A stretch of DNA of 64,000 nt from Pseudanabaena frigida (GTDB lineage: Bacteria; Cyanobacteriota; Cyanobacteriia; Pseudanabaenales; Pseudanabaenaceae). The stretch lies in the NCBI GenBank assembly GCA_003242085.1, contig QBML01000027.1, positions 1 to 64,000 of the forward strand, given 5' to 3'. This document shows, piece after piece, positions 16,767 through 25,058 of this stretch. A model generated the notes under the pieces. The model was given only the letters and a program-made list of their open reading frames with translations, was not told where the DNA came from and did not search any database. Both the position numbers and the translations under genes were made by a program. Position 1 is the first letter of the stretch. Each line of letters begins with the position of its first letter.

Positions 16767-18428
16767 ATGTGTATTGAAAGAGAAACAGAACTTCAGTTAA
16801 CGGCTGATGTATTGGTGATTGGTGGTGGTCCCGCCGCCGCATGGTCGGCATGGTCAGCAGCTTTTCATGGCGCAAAGGTGATCATTGCCGACAAAGGTTT
16901 CTTAGGAACCAGTGGAGCCGCCGCCGCTAGTGGTAATGGCGTGATGGCTCCCACACCTGAAAATTGGGAAAAGGTCAAATGGAATCGCTATCACTCCACT
17001 CAAACCTTAGGTAATATTAACTGGATTGAGCGCGTCATTGAGAAAGCTTGGCTGAGTATGCCCTTTGTCGAAGAATGGGGATATAACTTTCCTAAAGAGA
17101 ATGGCGAATCGGTGCGCCAGAGCTACTATGGTCCCGAATATATGCGCGTCCTTCGCAAGAATCTTCTGAAAGTAGGCGTACAGATTCTCGATCAAAGCCC
17201 TGCCTTAGAACTGCTATTAGCGGAAGATGGTTCCGTTGCAGGAGCGAGAGGTGTACAGCGTCAACACAATCGCCATTACACCGTTCGCGCAGGAGCCGTC
17301 GTTCTCGCCAATGGTGGCTGTGCTTACTTGAGTAAAGTACTCGGCTGCAATACCAATACAGGCGATGGCTTATTAATGGCAGTGGAAGCTGGTGGCGAAC
17401 TCTCTAGCATGGAAGCTTCCAGTCATTACGCAATTTCTACCGCCTTCAATGCTACCGTCACCAGAGGCGTTCCCTTTGGTTGGGCAAGCTTTACCGATGA
17501 GGCGGGTAACGATCTAGGCGGTTATATCAACGGTCGCCGCGATCCCTTATTTCTGCCCACAGCGCTCCTGAAAGGTCCCGTCTACGCAAGACTCGATCGC
17601 GCTACCGATGAAGTAAAAGCAGTTATCGAGAAATCCCATTTCATCGCCTATTTACCCTACAAAAAAGCAGACATCGATCCCTATACGGAACGAGTGCCTG
17701 TGACCTTACTATTGGAAGGAACGGTACGCGGTACGGGCGGCATCCGACTCGTAGATGAGACCTGTGCCACCAAAGTCGCGGGACTCTACGCCGCAGGTGA
17801 TGCTGCTTCCCGTGAATTTCTGACAGGATTAGCCTCTGGTGGTGGTGGTCCCAATGCAGCTTGGGCAATTTCCACAGGGCAATGGGCCGGAGCAGGAGCC
17901 GCCGCCTTTGCTCTGAGTTTAGGCGCTCATGCTAACGAAAGAAAAGCTCATCCTGCGGGACAAGCAGGACTGCGATCGCATTCATCTTCTTCCGAAAAAT
18001 TTGATAGCGAGGCGATCGTCAAGGGTGTGCAAGATGAAGTATTTCCCCTCGATAAAAATTTCTTCCGTTCCGAACAGGGACTTTTAGATTCTCTTTCCAA
18101 ATTAGAGAAACTATGGGAACGGTTGCAAGCCAATCCCCAACAGGATACGGTGCGCGATGTGGAATTCTCGCGTCGAGCCGCTTCCCTCACCGCAGTAGCC
18201 AGATGGGGCTATTTCAGTGCTTTACATCGCAAAGAAACTCGTGGCGGACATATTCGCACCGACTATACGGAAACCGATCCCAATCAGCGCTATTACCAAG
18301 CTACGGGCGGTTTAGATCGCCTCTGGGTCAGACGTGACTGGATTACGGAAGCGATCGCATCTCCATCTAATGCAGCCCCATCTCCAACTACACCACTCGT
18401 AAAAATCCCTTCAGGAGCCGCGTCATGA
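16767..18428 (+). CDS. FAD-dependent oxidoreductase, AprA / fumarate-reductase flavoprotein-like
   Basis: A 553-residue flavoprotein. The N-terminal FAD motif is DVLVIGGGPAAAWSAWSAA. A middle region GAVVLANGGCAYLSKVLG and a C-terminal FAD segment GLYAAGDAASREFLTGLASG follow. The closest known architecture is the alpha subunit of adenylylsulfate reductase or fumarate reductase, but the host has no sign of sulfate respiration. ATG 16767 follows AAAAAGGA; an upstream in-frame extension runs through repeat DNA. Its stop overlaps the start of a two-cluster ferredoxin gene by four bases, so flavoprotein and ferredoxin form one complex. With the monooxygenase downstream this suggests electron delivery for organosulfur chemistry. 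Confidence 0.87.
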   Translation: MCIERETELQLTADVLVIGGGPAAAWSAWSAAFHGAKVIIADKGFLGTSGAAAASGNGVMAPTPENWEKVKWNRYHSTQTLGNINWIERVIEKAWLSMPFVEEWGYNFPKENGESVRQSYYGPEYMRVLRKNLLKVGVQILDQSPALELLLAEDGSVAGARGVQRQHNRHYTVRAGAVVLANGGCAYLSKVLGCNTNTGDGLLMAVEAGGELSSMEASSHYAISTAFNATVTRGVPFGWASFTDEAGNDLGGYINGRRDPLFLPTALLKGPVYARLDRATDEVKAVIEKSHFIAYLPYKKADIDPYTERVPVTLLLEGTVRGTGGIRLVDETCATKVAGLYAAGDAASREFLTGLASGGGGPNAAWAISTGQWAGAGAAAFALSLGAHANERKAHPAGQAGLRSHSSSSEKFDSEAIVKGVQDEVFPLDKNFFRSEQGLLDSLSKLEKLWERLQANPQQDTVRDVEFSRRAASLTAVARWGYFSALHRKETRGGHIRTDYTETDPNQRYYQATGGLDRLWVRRDWITEAIASPSNAAPSPTTPLVKIPSGAAS

Positions 18429-18766
18429 TCGAACTTGTCAGCCATAAACTCTGCATCAATTGCAATGTCTGCGTTCAAGTCTGTCCCACCAACGTCTTTG
18501 ACGCAGTTCCCAATCAACCACCTGCGATCGCTCGTCAGCAAGATTGCCAAACCTGTTTTATGTGTGAGGCATATTGTCCTGCGGATGCGCTCTATGTCGC
18601 GCCAGAGTCGCATACCAATGTGGCGGTGAATGAGGATGAGTTAATCGATCGCGGCATCATGGGTGAGTATCGGCGCACTCTTGGCTGGGGCTATGGTCGA
18701 AAGAACAATAGCGAACAGGATATGGCGCATCGGTTACGGTTACTTCCCCGTCCTTATCAGAGCTAA
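18425..18766 (+). CDS. Two-[4Fe-4S] ferredoxin, partner of the AprA-like flavoprotein
   Basis: A 113-residue iron-sulfur protein with two cluster motifs: C10-C13-C16-C20-P (CINCNVCVQVCP) and C41-C44-C47-C51-P (CQTCFMCEAYCP). It lacks membrane segments. The start codon overlaps the flavoprotein stop (ATGA), so translation is coupled. The arrangement matches AprA-AprB-type pairs, in which the small subunit passes electrons to the FAD. In this setting it probably feeds or drains the flavoprotein in the cytoplasm. The redox direction is unknown. Confidence 0.93.
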   Translation: MIELVSHKLCINCNVCVQVCPTNVFDAVPNQPPAIARQQDCQTCFMCEAYCPADALYVAPESHTNVAVNEDELIDRGIMGEYRRTLGWGYGRKNNSEQDMAHRLRLLPRPYQS

Positions 18767-18857
18767 GTGTGATTGACTTCAATGCAGTCTCTCTTAGCGC
18801 TGGTATTTGCAGCCATCATATTCAAGAGTAGGTAAAGAGCTAATAAAGGGAAAGATA

Positions 18858-20186
18858 ATGAGTAGATTGAAACAATTGAAATTGGGCGCATTTATGCGCC
18901 CCATCATCATCCATACAGGTGCATGGCGCTATCCCAATGCTTTGCCTGATGCTAATTTCAACTTTCCCGCGATTAAAAAGCTTATCCAAAAATTAGAGCA
19001 GGGAAAGTTCGATGCATTCTTCATGGCGGATCACTTGGCTTTATTGAATATGCCGATCACAGCGCTGAAACGTAGTCACACTGTTACCTCCTTTGAACCC
19101 TTCACCTTACTCTCAGCCCTTGCCACAGCCACCGAACATATTGGCTTAGTTGCCACAGCTTCGACCACCTATGATGCACCTTTCCATATTGCCCGTCGAT
19201 TTGCTTCCCTTGACCATATTAGCGAGGGTCGTGCAGGATGGAATATTGTCACTACTTCCAATCCCGATGCGGCGCTAAACTTTGGATTAGAAGAAGAACT
19301 AGAACATGATGAACGCTATCGCAGAGCGCGGGAATTCTATGATGTGGTGACGGGGCTATGGGATTCTTTTGCCGATGATGCTTTCATTCGTGATGTGGAA
19401 TCAGGTATTTATTTTGATCCTGATAAACTCCATGTACTGGATCATAAGAGCAAATATCTCTCCGTGAGAGGTCCTTTGAATATTGCTAGACCTGTGCAGG
19501 GATACCCCGTAATTGTTCAGGCTGGCGCATCGGATGCGGGGCGACAGCTTGCTGCGGAAACTGCGGAAGTTGTATTTGCTCCTGCTAGCAATCTGGAAGC
19601 AGGTAAGGCTCTTTTTGCTGACATTAAGGGAAGGGCTAAGGAGAGCGGACGAGATCCTGATTCAATCAAAATTCTGCCTGGGGTTTTGGTGATTGTGGGT
19701 GAAACTACCGAAGAAGCGATCGCTAAACGCGCTCATTTAGATAGTCTTGTCCATTACGATAGTGGCCTTGCCAGCCTAAATAGCGCCCTTGGTTATGATG
19801 TTTCCAGTTTCGATCCCGATGGAGCTTTACCCGAAATTCCCCAGTCTAATGCCAGTCGTAGCGCCCGCGATCGCATAATCTCCCTTGCCCAACGGGAAAA
19901 TCTCACCATTCGGCAGTTAGCGCAACGGGTTGGCAGTTATGGCGGTTTAGCCTTTGTCGGTACTGCTGAAGCGATCGCTGATCAGATGGAACAATGGCTG
20001 TTTGAAGAAGGTTCTGATGGTTTTAATATTATGTTCCCTTTTATACCTGAAGGACTCAATGATTTTGTGGGAAAGGTAGTGCCAGAACTGCAACGACGGG
20101 GAATTTTTCGGAAAGAGTACGAGGGCAAAACTCTACGCGAAAATCTGGGACTTTCCCGACCTCCTAACCAATTTTTTCAGAGCTAG
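18858..20186 (+). CDS. LLM-class flavin-dependent monooxygenase, NtaA/SnaA/DszA family
   Basis: A 442-residue TIM-barrel protein of the bacterial-luciferase superfamily. The segments KLGAFMRPIIIHTGAWRYP, FFMADHLALL, RFASLDHISEGRAGWNIVTT and PVIVQAGASDAGR are the usual NtaA/DszA signatures. Members use reduced FMN supplied by a separate reductase to oxidise aminocarboxylates, sulfones or sulfonates. No FMN reductase gene is adjacent; the flavoprotein-ferredoxin pair just upstream is the nearest electron source. ATG 18858 follows an AAGGGAAAG sequence. A 7-8 bp palindrome (18884-18901) lies inside the early coding region. Confidence 0.93.
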   Translation: MSRLKQLKLGAFMRPIIIHTGAWRYPNALPDANFNFPAIKKLIQKLEQGKFDAFFMADHLALLNMPITALKRSHTVTSFEPFTLLSALATATEHIGLVATASTTYDAPFHIARRFASLDHISEGRAGWNIVTTSNPDAALNFGLEEELEHDERYRRAREFYDVVTGLWDSFADDAFIRDVESGIYFDPDKLHVLDHKSKYLSVRGPLNIARPVQGYPVIVQAGASDAGRQLAAETAEVVFAPASNLEAGKALFADIKGRAKESGRDPDSIKILPGVLVIVGETTEEAIAKRAHLDSLVHYDSGLASLNSALGYDVSSFDPDGALPEIPQSNASRSARDRIISLAQRENLTIRQLAQRVGSYGGLAFVGTAEAIADQMEQWLFEEGSDGFNIMFPFIPEGLNDFVGKVVPELQRRGIFRKEYEGKTLRENLGLSRPPNQFFQS

Positions 20187-20215
20187 TAGAAGAGATTTTT
20201 GTGGATTTTCTTGTT

Positions 20216-20238
20216 CCCCTCTCACTTTTTGGGAGAGG
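20216..20238. terminator. Short C/G hairpin after the monooxygenase gene
   Basis: CCTCTC at 20218-20223 pairs with GAGAGG at 20233-20238 around an eight-to-nine base loop containing TTTTT. It resembles a worn version of the perfect CCCCTCTCC hairpin at 22212-22233 and probably marks the transcript end. Confidence 0.4.
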
Positions 20239-20330
20239 CGCTAGGGTGAGGTCTTAAATCATTGATTTTGGAATCGTGGAATACCTATTTTTTAGGTTAC
20301 TTCATGAGATAGTTTTGGCTATATACAAAT

Positions 20331-20358
20331 CTACTAAAATCCTATCGAGTTACCGTAG
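20331..20358 (+). promoter_or_regulatory. 28-bp CTAC...CCGTAG operator-like element, copy 2 (haloperoxidase-like gene)
   Basis: Begins CTAC, has TATCGA in the centre and ends TACCGTAG, in the same register as copies 1 and 3. It ends 27 bases before the start codon at 20386, with TTAGGAGAT between as the ribosome site. Spacing therefore places it over the promoter or just upstream of the transcript start. Confidence 0.72.
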
Positions 20359-20385
20359 ATTAAATGGCAAATTTAGGAGATATTT

Positions 20386-22188
20386 ATGTCGGTTGACTCT
20401 CAAGATTCGTCGCTACCATCTGATTATGTTCATGAACCAATTAAAAAAGCGCGATCGCCAAAAGAGCAGCTTGGTGCAAGTAGACGCAAATTTCTTGGTC
20501 GCGTTGGTCTATTTACTGCTTCCACAGCCGTCGCAGGCGTGGTTGCGCCATCACTATTCAAAAATAAAGAGAATGCTGCTAAAGCGGAGCCAATTTCTAA
20601 ATTTACAGGTAATGACTTCCCTGCTAGGGCTTATCAAGTGCGGATTAAAGCCGCAGAACGTCTCAAGCAGCCCGTTCCTAACCATCCCACCAATGGTGAT
20701 GAAGAGAAATATCCTAACAAAATCGCTACCGATAGTAGAGGCTTGCCCCATAACAAATTAGGCGAAGTTGATCTCAAGGCTTATCAATCTTTCATCGATG
20801 CTTTGCGATCGGGTGATCCAGATAAATTTGAGCAGATCATTCTTGGTGGTGGTCGCAAATTGGTACAGCCATTGCCCCCCTTGGCAGTCAGTTTGACTGG
20901 GCTGAATCCTGCCCTATTCCCAGTTCCCATTCCTCCTACCCTCGACAGTGCTGAGCAAGCCGCCGAATATGTGGAAATTGCTTGGCAAGGGCTATTGCAG
21001 GATGTTCCCTTTAGCGAATATCGTAATGACACAAATAATCCCCTGATTTTAGCAGCAGTTCAGGATCTCAATCGGTTATCTGGATTTAAAGGTCCCAAGG
21101 AAAATGGTCGAATTACGCCTGAACTTCTATTTAGAGGTTCCGCGTTCTATTCCGATGCCTCTGGAAATGCTATTTACTTCACGCTTCCAAGAGCCGATAC
21201 TGGTCCCTACGTGTCGCAGTTTCTATTGCGTCCTATTCCCGCAGGAACTCAGTCCTATGCTCAACTTCACCGTGTTCCTCTCGCCACTCCAGAGAATAGC
21301 TTCCAAATTAGTTATGATGAGTGGCTACTTGTGCAGAATGGAGGCAGTTCTGGACGTAAGATCAAATTTGACCCCGTGCGCCGCTACTTTATCAATGGAC
21401 GCGATCAAGGCGAAATTGCTCATACTCCTCCACCCGTTTATACTAACGCTGCTCAAATTTTATTGGGTAGCCCAGTTAAGGATAATCCTCTAGCAGGTGG
21501 TGTAGGCGCTCCTTACAACCCAAGCAATCCCTACAATAAATCGAAAACTCAAGTGGGTGGTTCAGGAACCTTTGGACCTGGTTACGCTCAAGGTTTGATT
21601 GCTGCGGTGGGTGCTCATGCAATTCGGGCGGCTTATTGGCAGAAATACTATGTCCATCGCCGTCTCCGAGCAGAATCCTTCGGTGGCTTGGTTCACAATA
21701 ATAAAGTGAATAAGACCGACTATCCCATTCATTCTGATGTATTCAATTCCGAAATTATTGATCGCCACTTTAGCAATAATAAGAGTTATCTGTTGCCTCA
21801 GTTCTTCCCAGAAGGATCGCCATTCCATTCTTCTTATTTAGGGGGTGCGTCGGTATCAGCAGGGGCAAGTGTGACGATCTTGAAAGCTCTATTTGATGGC
21901 AGCTATGTGATTCCCAATCCTGTAATACCCGATCCCAAAGATCCTACGAAATTGATTCCCTATCAAGGCGTACCGCTAACCGTAGAGGGTGAGTTGAATA
22001 AACTTGCCGCCAATATTGGTTTAGGTCGCAATAGTGCAGGTATTCACTGGCGCACTGATGCGGCGGCTTCGTTGGCGTTGGGTGAAGCTGTGGCGATCGC
22101 CATTCTCCGAGATGAAGGTTCAACCTTCTGTGAGAAGTTTGGTGGTTTCACTTTCACTAAGTTTGATGGAACTAAAGTCACGATTTAG
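20386..22188 (+). CDS. Vanadium-dependent haloperoxidase family protein, Tat-exported, acid-base His missing
   Basis: A 600-residue protein with a twin-arginine signal (SRRKFLGRVG, about residues 32-60) and the all-helical fold of algal-type vanadium bromoperoxidases. Conserved vanadate residues are visible: Lys420 and Arg428 in KYYVHRRLR, and Arg548 and His554 in GRNSAGIHWRTD, His554 being the vanadate ligand. His481 also matches. But the Ser-Gly-His triad of the family reads Gly486-Gly487-Ala488 here, within HSSYLGGAS, so the Ser and the acid-base His are gone. Normal halide oxidation is therefore doubtful. It may be a phosphatase-like, rearrangement or sulfur-oxidising relative acting outside the cytoplasm. 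It has its own operator copy at 20331. Confidence 0.88.
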   Translation: MSVDSQDSSLPSDYVHEPIKKARSPKEQLGASRRKFLGRVGLFTASTAVAGVVAPSLFKNKENAAKAEPISKFTGNDFPARAYQVRIKAAERLKQPVPNHPTNGDEEKYPNKIATDSRGLPHNKLGEVDLKAYQSFIDALRSGDPDKFEQIILGGGRKLVQPLPPLAVSLTGLNPALFPVPIPPTLDSAEQAAEYVEIAWQGLLQDVPFSEYRNDTNNPLILAAVQDLNRLSGFKGPKENGRITPELLFRGSAFYSDASGNAIYFTLPRADTGPYVSQFLLRPIPAGTQSYAQLHRVPLATPENSFQISYDEWLLVQNGGSSGRKIKFDPVRRYFINGRDQGEIAHTPPPVYTNAAQILLGSPVKDNPLAGGVGAPYNPSNPYNKSKTQVGGSGTFGPGYAQGLIAAVGAHAIRAAYWQKYYVHRRLRAESFGGLVHNNKVNKTDYPIHSDVFNSEIIDRHFSNNKSYLLPQFFPEGSPFHSSYLGGASVSAGASVTILKALFDGSYVIPNPVIPDPKDPTKLIPYQGVPLTVEGELNKLAANIGLGRNSAGIHWRTDAAASLALGEAVAIAILRDEGSTFCEKFGGFTFTKFDGTKVTI

Positions 22189-22211
22189 AGATTATTTCCC
22201 CTCACCCCTAG

Positions 22212-22233
22212 CCCCTCTCCCGCAGGAGAGGGG
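22212..22233. terminator. Perfect CCCCTCTCC hairpin after the haloperoxidase-like gene
   Basis: A 9-bp perfect stem (22212-22220 with 22225-22233) and a CGCA loop. It is a dispersed cyanobacterial intergenic hairpin and lies 23 bases after the stop codon. No U-tract follows. Confidence 0.6.
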
Positions 22234-22260
22234 AATTACTTTCCCACTCATCATTTAAAT

Positions 22261-23688
22261 ATGTCAGAAATAGCAGATTTAGCAGCAGCAGAGATTGTAT
22301 CGCGATATCGCCAAGGTGAACTGTCACCTGTGGAAGTGACGAAAGCGACCCTACAACGGATTGAGGACTACAACGATTTGGTGAATGCCTTTGCGATCGC
22401 CGTTGATCCTGAAATAGCGATCGCCGAAGCCCAAGCCTCTGAGAAACGTTGGCGCGAAGGTAATCCCCTTGGAGCATTGGATGGAATTCCATTTACGGCG
22501 AAGGATTTACTTTTAAGTAAAGGATTACCAACAAGGCGCGGAAGTAAAGCTGTTAATCCTGATCAAGCATGGGATGAAGATGCTCCTGCTATAGCTCGTC
22601 TCCGTGAACAAGGCGCGATCCTGCTTGGTAAAACTACTACTTCGGAATTTGGCTACAAAGGTGTCACCGACAGCCCCTTAACAGGAATCACCCGCAATCC
22701 TTGGAATCTCAACTTTACCCCTGGGGGAAGTAGTGGTGGCGCAGCAGTGGCGGCGGCTCTGGGATTTGGGATTCTCCATTTAGGAACCGATGGTGGTGGC
22801 TCGGTGAGAGCGCCTGCATCCTTAACGGGTGTGTTCGGGATTAAGCCGACGTTTGGTAGAGTGGCAAGTTATCCGATCGCCCATACGGGAACGGTTTTTC
22901 ATGTCGGGGTTCTCTCGCGTACTGTTGCTGATGCTGCCCTGACTTTAAATGCGATCGCCCATCCTGATGTACGCGATTGGTATGCTTTACCTGATCATAA
23001 TCTCGACTATACCGCTAATTTAGGTCAGGGTGTCGTAGGTTTACGCATTGCCTTTAGCGCTAATTTTGGCTATGCCCAAGTCGATTCTGAAGTTGCCGAT
23101 TTAGTCAAAAAAGCCGTTGCTGTATTTGCTCAATTAGGGGCGATCGTCGAAGAAGTAGATCCCAATTTTGAGAATCCTCGCAAGATTTCTCAAACCCTCT
23201 GGCAAGCGGGAGCCGCTAAATTATTACGGGGCTTCACCCCAGAGCAACGCGCCGTAGTTGAGGAAGGTTTGCAAGCGACAGCCGCAGCAGGCGATCGCGT
23301 CACTCTCGCGGAATATCTCAGCGCCCAAGATGCCCGTGAAGCTTTAGGACGACATTTGCAAAGATTCCACGAAAATTATGATTTGTTGCTGACCCCAACT
23401 GTGGAGATCGCTGCCTTCCCCGTAGGACAAAATAGACCACCCGCAATTTCTGAAAATATTGATAGCTCTCAAAGAGAATGGTCGCCTTTTACCTATCCTT
23501 TCAATCTCACTCAACAACCTGCGGCTTCTGTTCCCATTGGGTTTACTAAGGATGGTTTACCTGTGGGTCTGCAAATTGTGGCGGCAAAATATAATGATGC
23601 GCTAGTGCTAAGGGCGGCTCAAGCCTATGAAAATGTTTCTCCTTTTGTTTTACCATTACAATCAAATAAACATCTTTCTCACAAATAA
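22261..23688 (+). CDS. Amidase signature family protein
   Basis: A 475-residue amidase with the Ser-cisSer-Lys triad in place: Lys81 in FTAKD, cis-Ser157 in PGGSSGG (155-160), and nucleophile Ser181 in GTDGGGSVR. The family hydrolyses amide bonds of many compounds, including Glu-tRNA(Gln) in GatA, but the C-terminal half and the operon context do not resemble GatA. It lies between the haloperoxidase relative and the rhodanese. It could process amides or nitrile-derived products of the scavenging pathway, but this is inference. Confidence 0.9.
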   Translation: MSEIADLAAAEIVSRYRQGELSPVEVTKATLQRIEDYNDLVNAFAIAVDPEIAIAEAQASEKRWREGNPLGALDGIPFTAKDLLLSKGLPTRRGSKAVNPDQAWDEDAPAIARLREQGAILLGKTTTSEFGYKGVTDSPLTGITRNPWNLNFTPGGSSGGAAVAAALGFGILHLGTDGGGSVRAPASLTGVFGIKPTFGRVASYPIAHTGTVFHVGVLSRTVADAALTLNAIAHPDVRDWYALPDHNLDYTANLGQGVVGLRIAFSANFGYAQVDSEVADLVKKAVAVFAQLGAIVEEVDPNFENPRKISQTLWQAGAAKLLRGFTPEQRAVVEEGLQATAAAGDRVTLAEYLSAQDAREALGRHLQRFHENYDLLLTPTVEIAAFPVGQNRPPAISENIDSSQREWSPFTYPFNLTQQPAASVPIGFTKDGLPVGLQIVAAKYNDALVLRAAQAYENVSPFVLPLQSNKHLSHK

Positions 23689-23745
23689 ACCCTAGACTCT
23701 TTTCGCAAAATAAAAAGGCAGAATAATTAAAGATTGACCCTAGTT

Positions 23746-24288
23746 ATGACCAACCAAATCTCCAATACCCGTCTTCAAACAGTTGATGCTGCTACCCTCA
23801 AGCAGTGGTTAGACCATAACCAAGTAATCTTGATCGATGTACGCGAACCTTCAGAGTACGCAGCAGAAAGGATCGATGGAGCCAAATTAGTACCCTTGTC
23901 CAAGTTGGATATCAATCAAATTCCCTTTGGAGGAGACAAAGATATTGTTCTACAATGCCAAACTGGAAATCGCTCTGGACAGGCCGCACAGCAAATATTA
24001 GCTTCAGGAATAGAAACAGTTACCCATCTAGAAGGTGGGCTTAACGCATGGAAACAGCGTGGCTACCCAATCCGCTTTAATCGCAATGCACCGATTAGTA
24101 TCAATCGCCAAGTACAAATCGCTGCGGGATCGCTTACTTTTGTCAGTACTATTCTAGGAGCCTTTGTATCGCCATTATTTTTGATAATTAGTGGATTTGT
24201 TGGTGCAGGGCTAGTTTTTTCTGGCATAACCAATACCTGCGTGATGGGTACTTTATTATCAAAACTTCCCTATAACCAAGTCAGATAA
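23746..24288 (+). CDS. Membrane-anchored rhodanese (YgaP-like)
   Basis: Residues 1-110 form a single rhodanese domain with active-site Cys71 in CQTGNRSG. Residues about 118-175 hold two hydrophobic helices, the DUF2892 arrangement of YgaP. Such proteins transfer sulfane sulfur or handle thiosulfate and nitrosothiols at the inner face of the membrane. The short active-site loop (CQTGNR) is of the single-domain type. ATG 23746 is chosen over the in-frame TTG 23734. Its position before the ComB-family gene adds to the sulfur theme. Confidence 0.9.
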   Translation: MTNQISNTRLQTVDAATLKQWLDHNQVILIDVREPSEYAAERIDGAKLVPLSKLDINQIPFGGDKDIVLQCQTGNRSGQAAQQILASGIETVTHLEGGLNAWKQRGYPIRFNRNAPISINRQVQIAAGSLTFVSTILGAFVSPLFLIISGFVGAGLVFSGITNTCVMGTLLSKLPYNQVR

Positions 24289-24317
24289 GCTTTCACTACT
24301 TTTATCACTATCTAACG

Positions 24318-25040
24318 ATGACATTCAATCAACAAGAATTTGATATTCGCTGTGAATGGGGCGAGCAGGGTGTAGCGCACTTAGCTCCGATTAGTGATGT
24401 CTGCATCATTGTTGATATCCTTTCTTTCTCCACTTCTGTTGATATTGCCGTTAGTCGTGGGGCGATCGTCTTTCCCTATAGTTGGCGCGATCAAAGGGCG
24501 GCAGAATATGCGACTAAACTTGGTGCAGAATTAGCAGATTCAAGGCGTAGCAAATCCAAATATTCCCTCTCACCTGAATCGCTAACACATATCACTAAGG
24601 GAACCAAGATCGTCCTACCATCCCCTAACGGTTCCACCCTTACCCTAACGGCAAAACCCGCAACAATCATCGCAGGAAGCTTGCGAAATGCGCGAAGTGC
24701 AGCGCTAGCTGCTCAAAAATATGGTCAAAAGATCGCAGTGATTGCAGCGGGTGAACGCTGGCAAACTGACCACAGCTTACGTCCATCCTTCGAGGATTTA
24801 ATAGGTGCAGGAGCAATTATCAATTATCTAAAAGGAAGCCTGTCACCAGAATCTCTAGCCGCCAAGACTATATTTCAAGCTTTAGAATCAAAGCTTGAGG
24901 CTATTCTCAAACAATGTAGTTCAGGTAAGGAACTCATTGAAAAAGGCTTTGAGAATGATGTCATCTTAGCTTCACAACTAAATTCTAGCGATTCAGTTCC
25001 TATCTTAATTGATGATGTCTATATTGGAAACCAAAACTAG
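24318..25040 (+). CDS. 2-phosphosulfolactate phosphatase family protein (ComB-like)
   Basis: A 240-residue protein of the ComB family. Typical segments are CIIVDILSFSTSVDIAVSRGA, LPSPNGSTLTL and AGERW. In methanogens ComB removes phosphate from 2-phosphosulfolactate on the way to coenzyme M. Cyanobacteria have ComB-like genes without known coenzyme M, and the reaction in them is unknown. Sulfolactate is a sulfonate, so presence beside rhodanese, TauD-like and monooxygenase genes is in keeping with sulfonate metabolism. ATG 24318 follows the rhodanese stop after 29 bases. Confidence 0.85.
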   Translation: MTFNQQEFDIRCEWGEQGVAHLAPISDVCIIVDILSFSTSVDIAVSRGAIVFPYSWRDQRAAEYATKLGAELADSRRSKSKYSLSPESLTHITKGTKIVLPSPNGSTLTLTAKPATIIAGSLRNARSAALAAQKYGQKIAVIAAGERWQTDHSLRPSFEDLIGAGAIINYLKGSLSPESLAAKTIFQALESKLEAILKQCSSGKELIEKGFENDVILASQLNSSDSVPILIDDVYIGNQN

Positions 25041-25058
25041 CAAAGAGGTGTTTACCAA

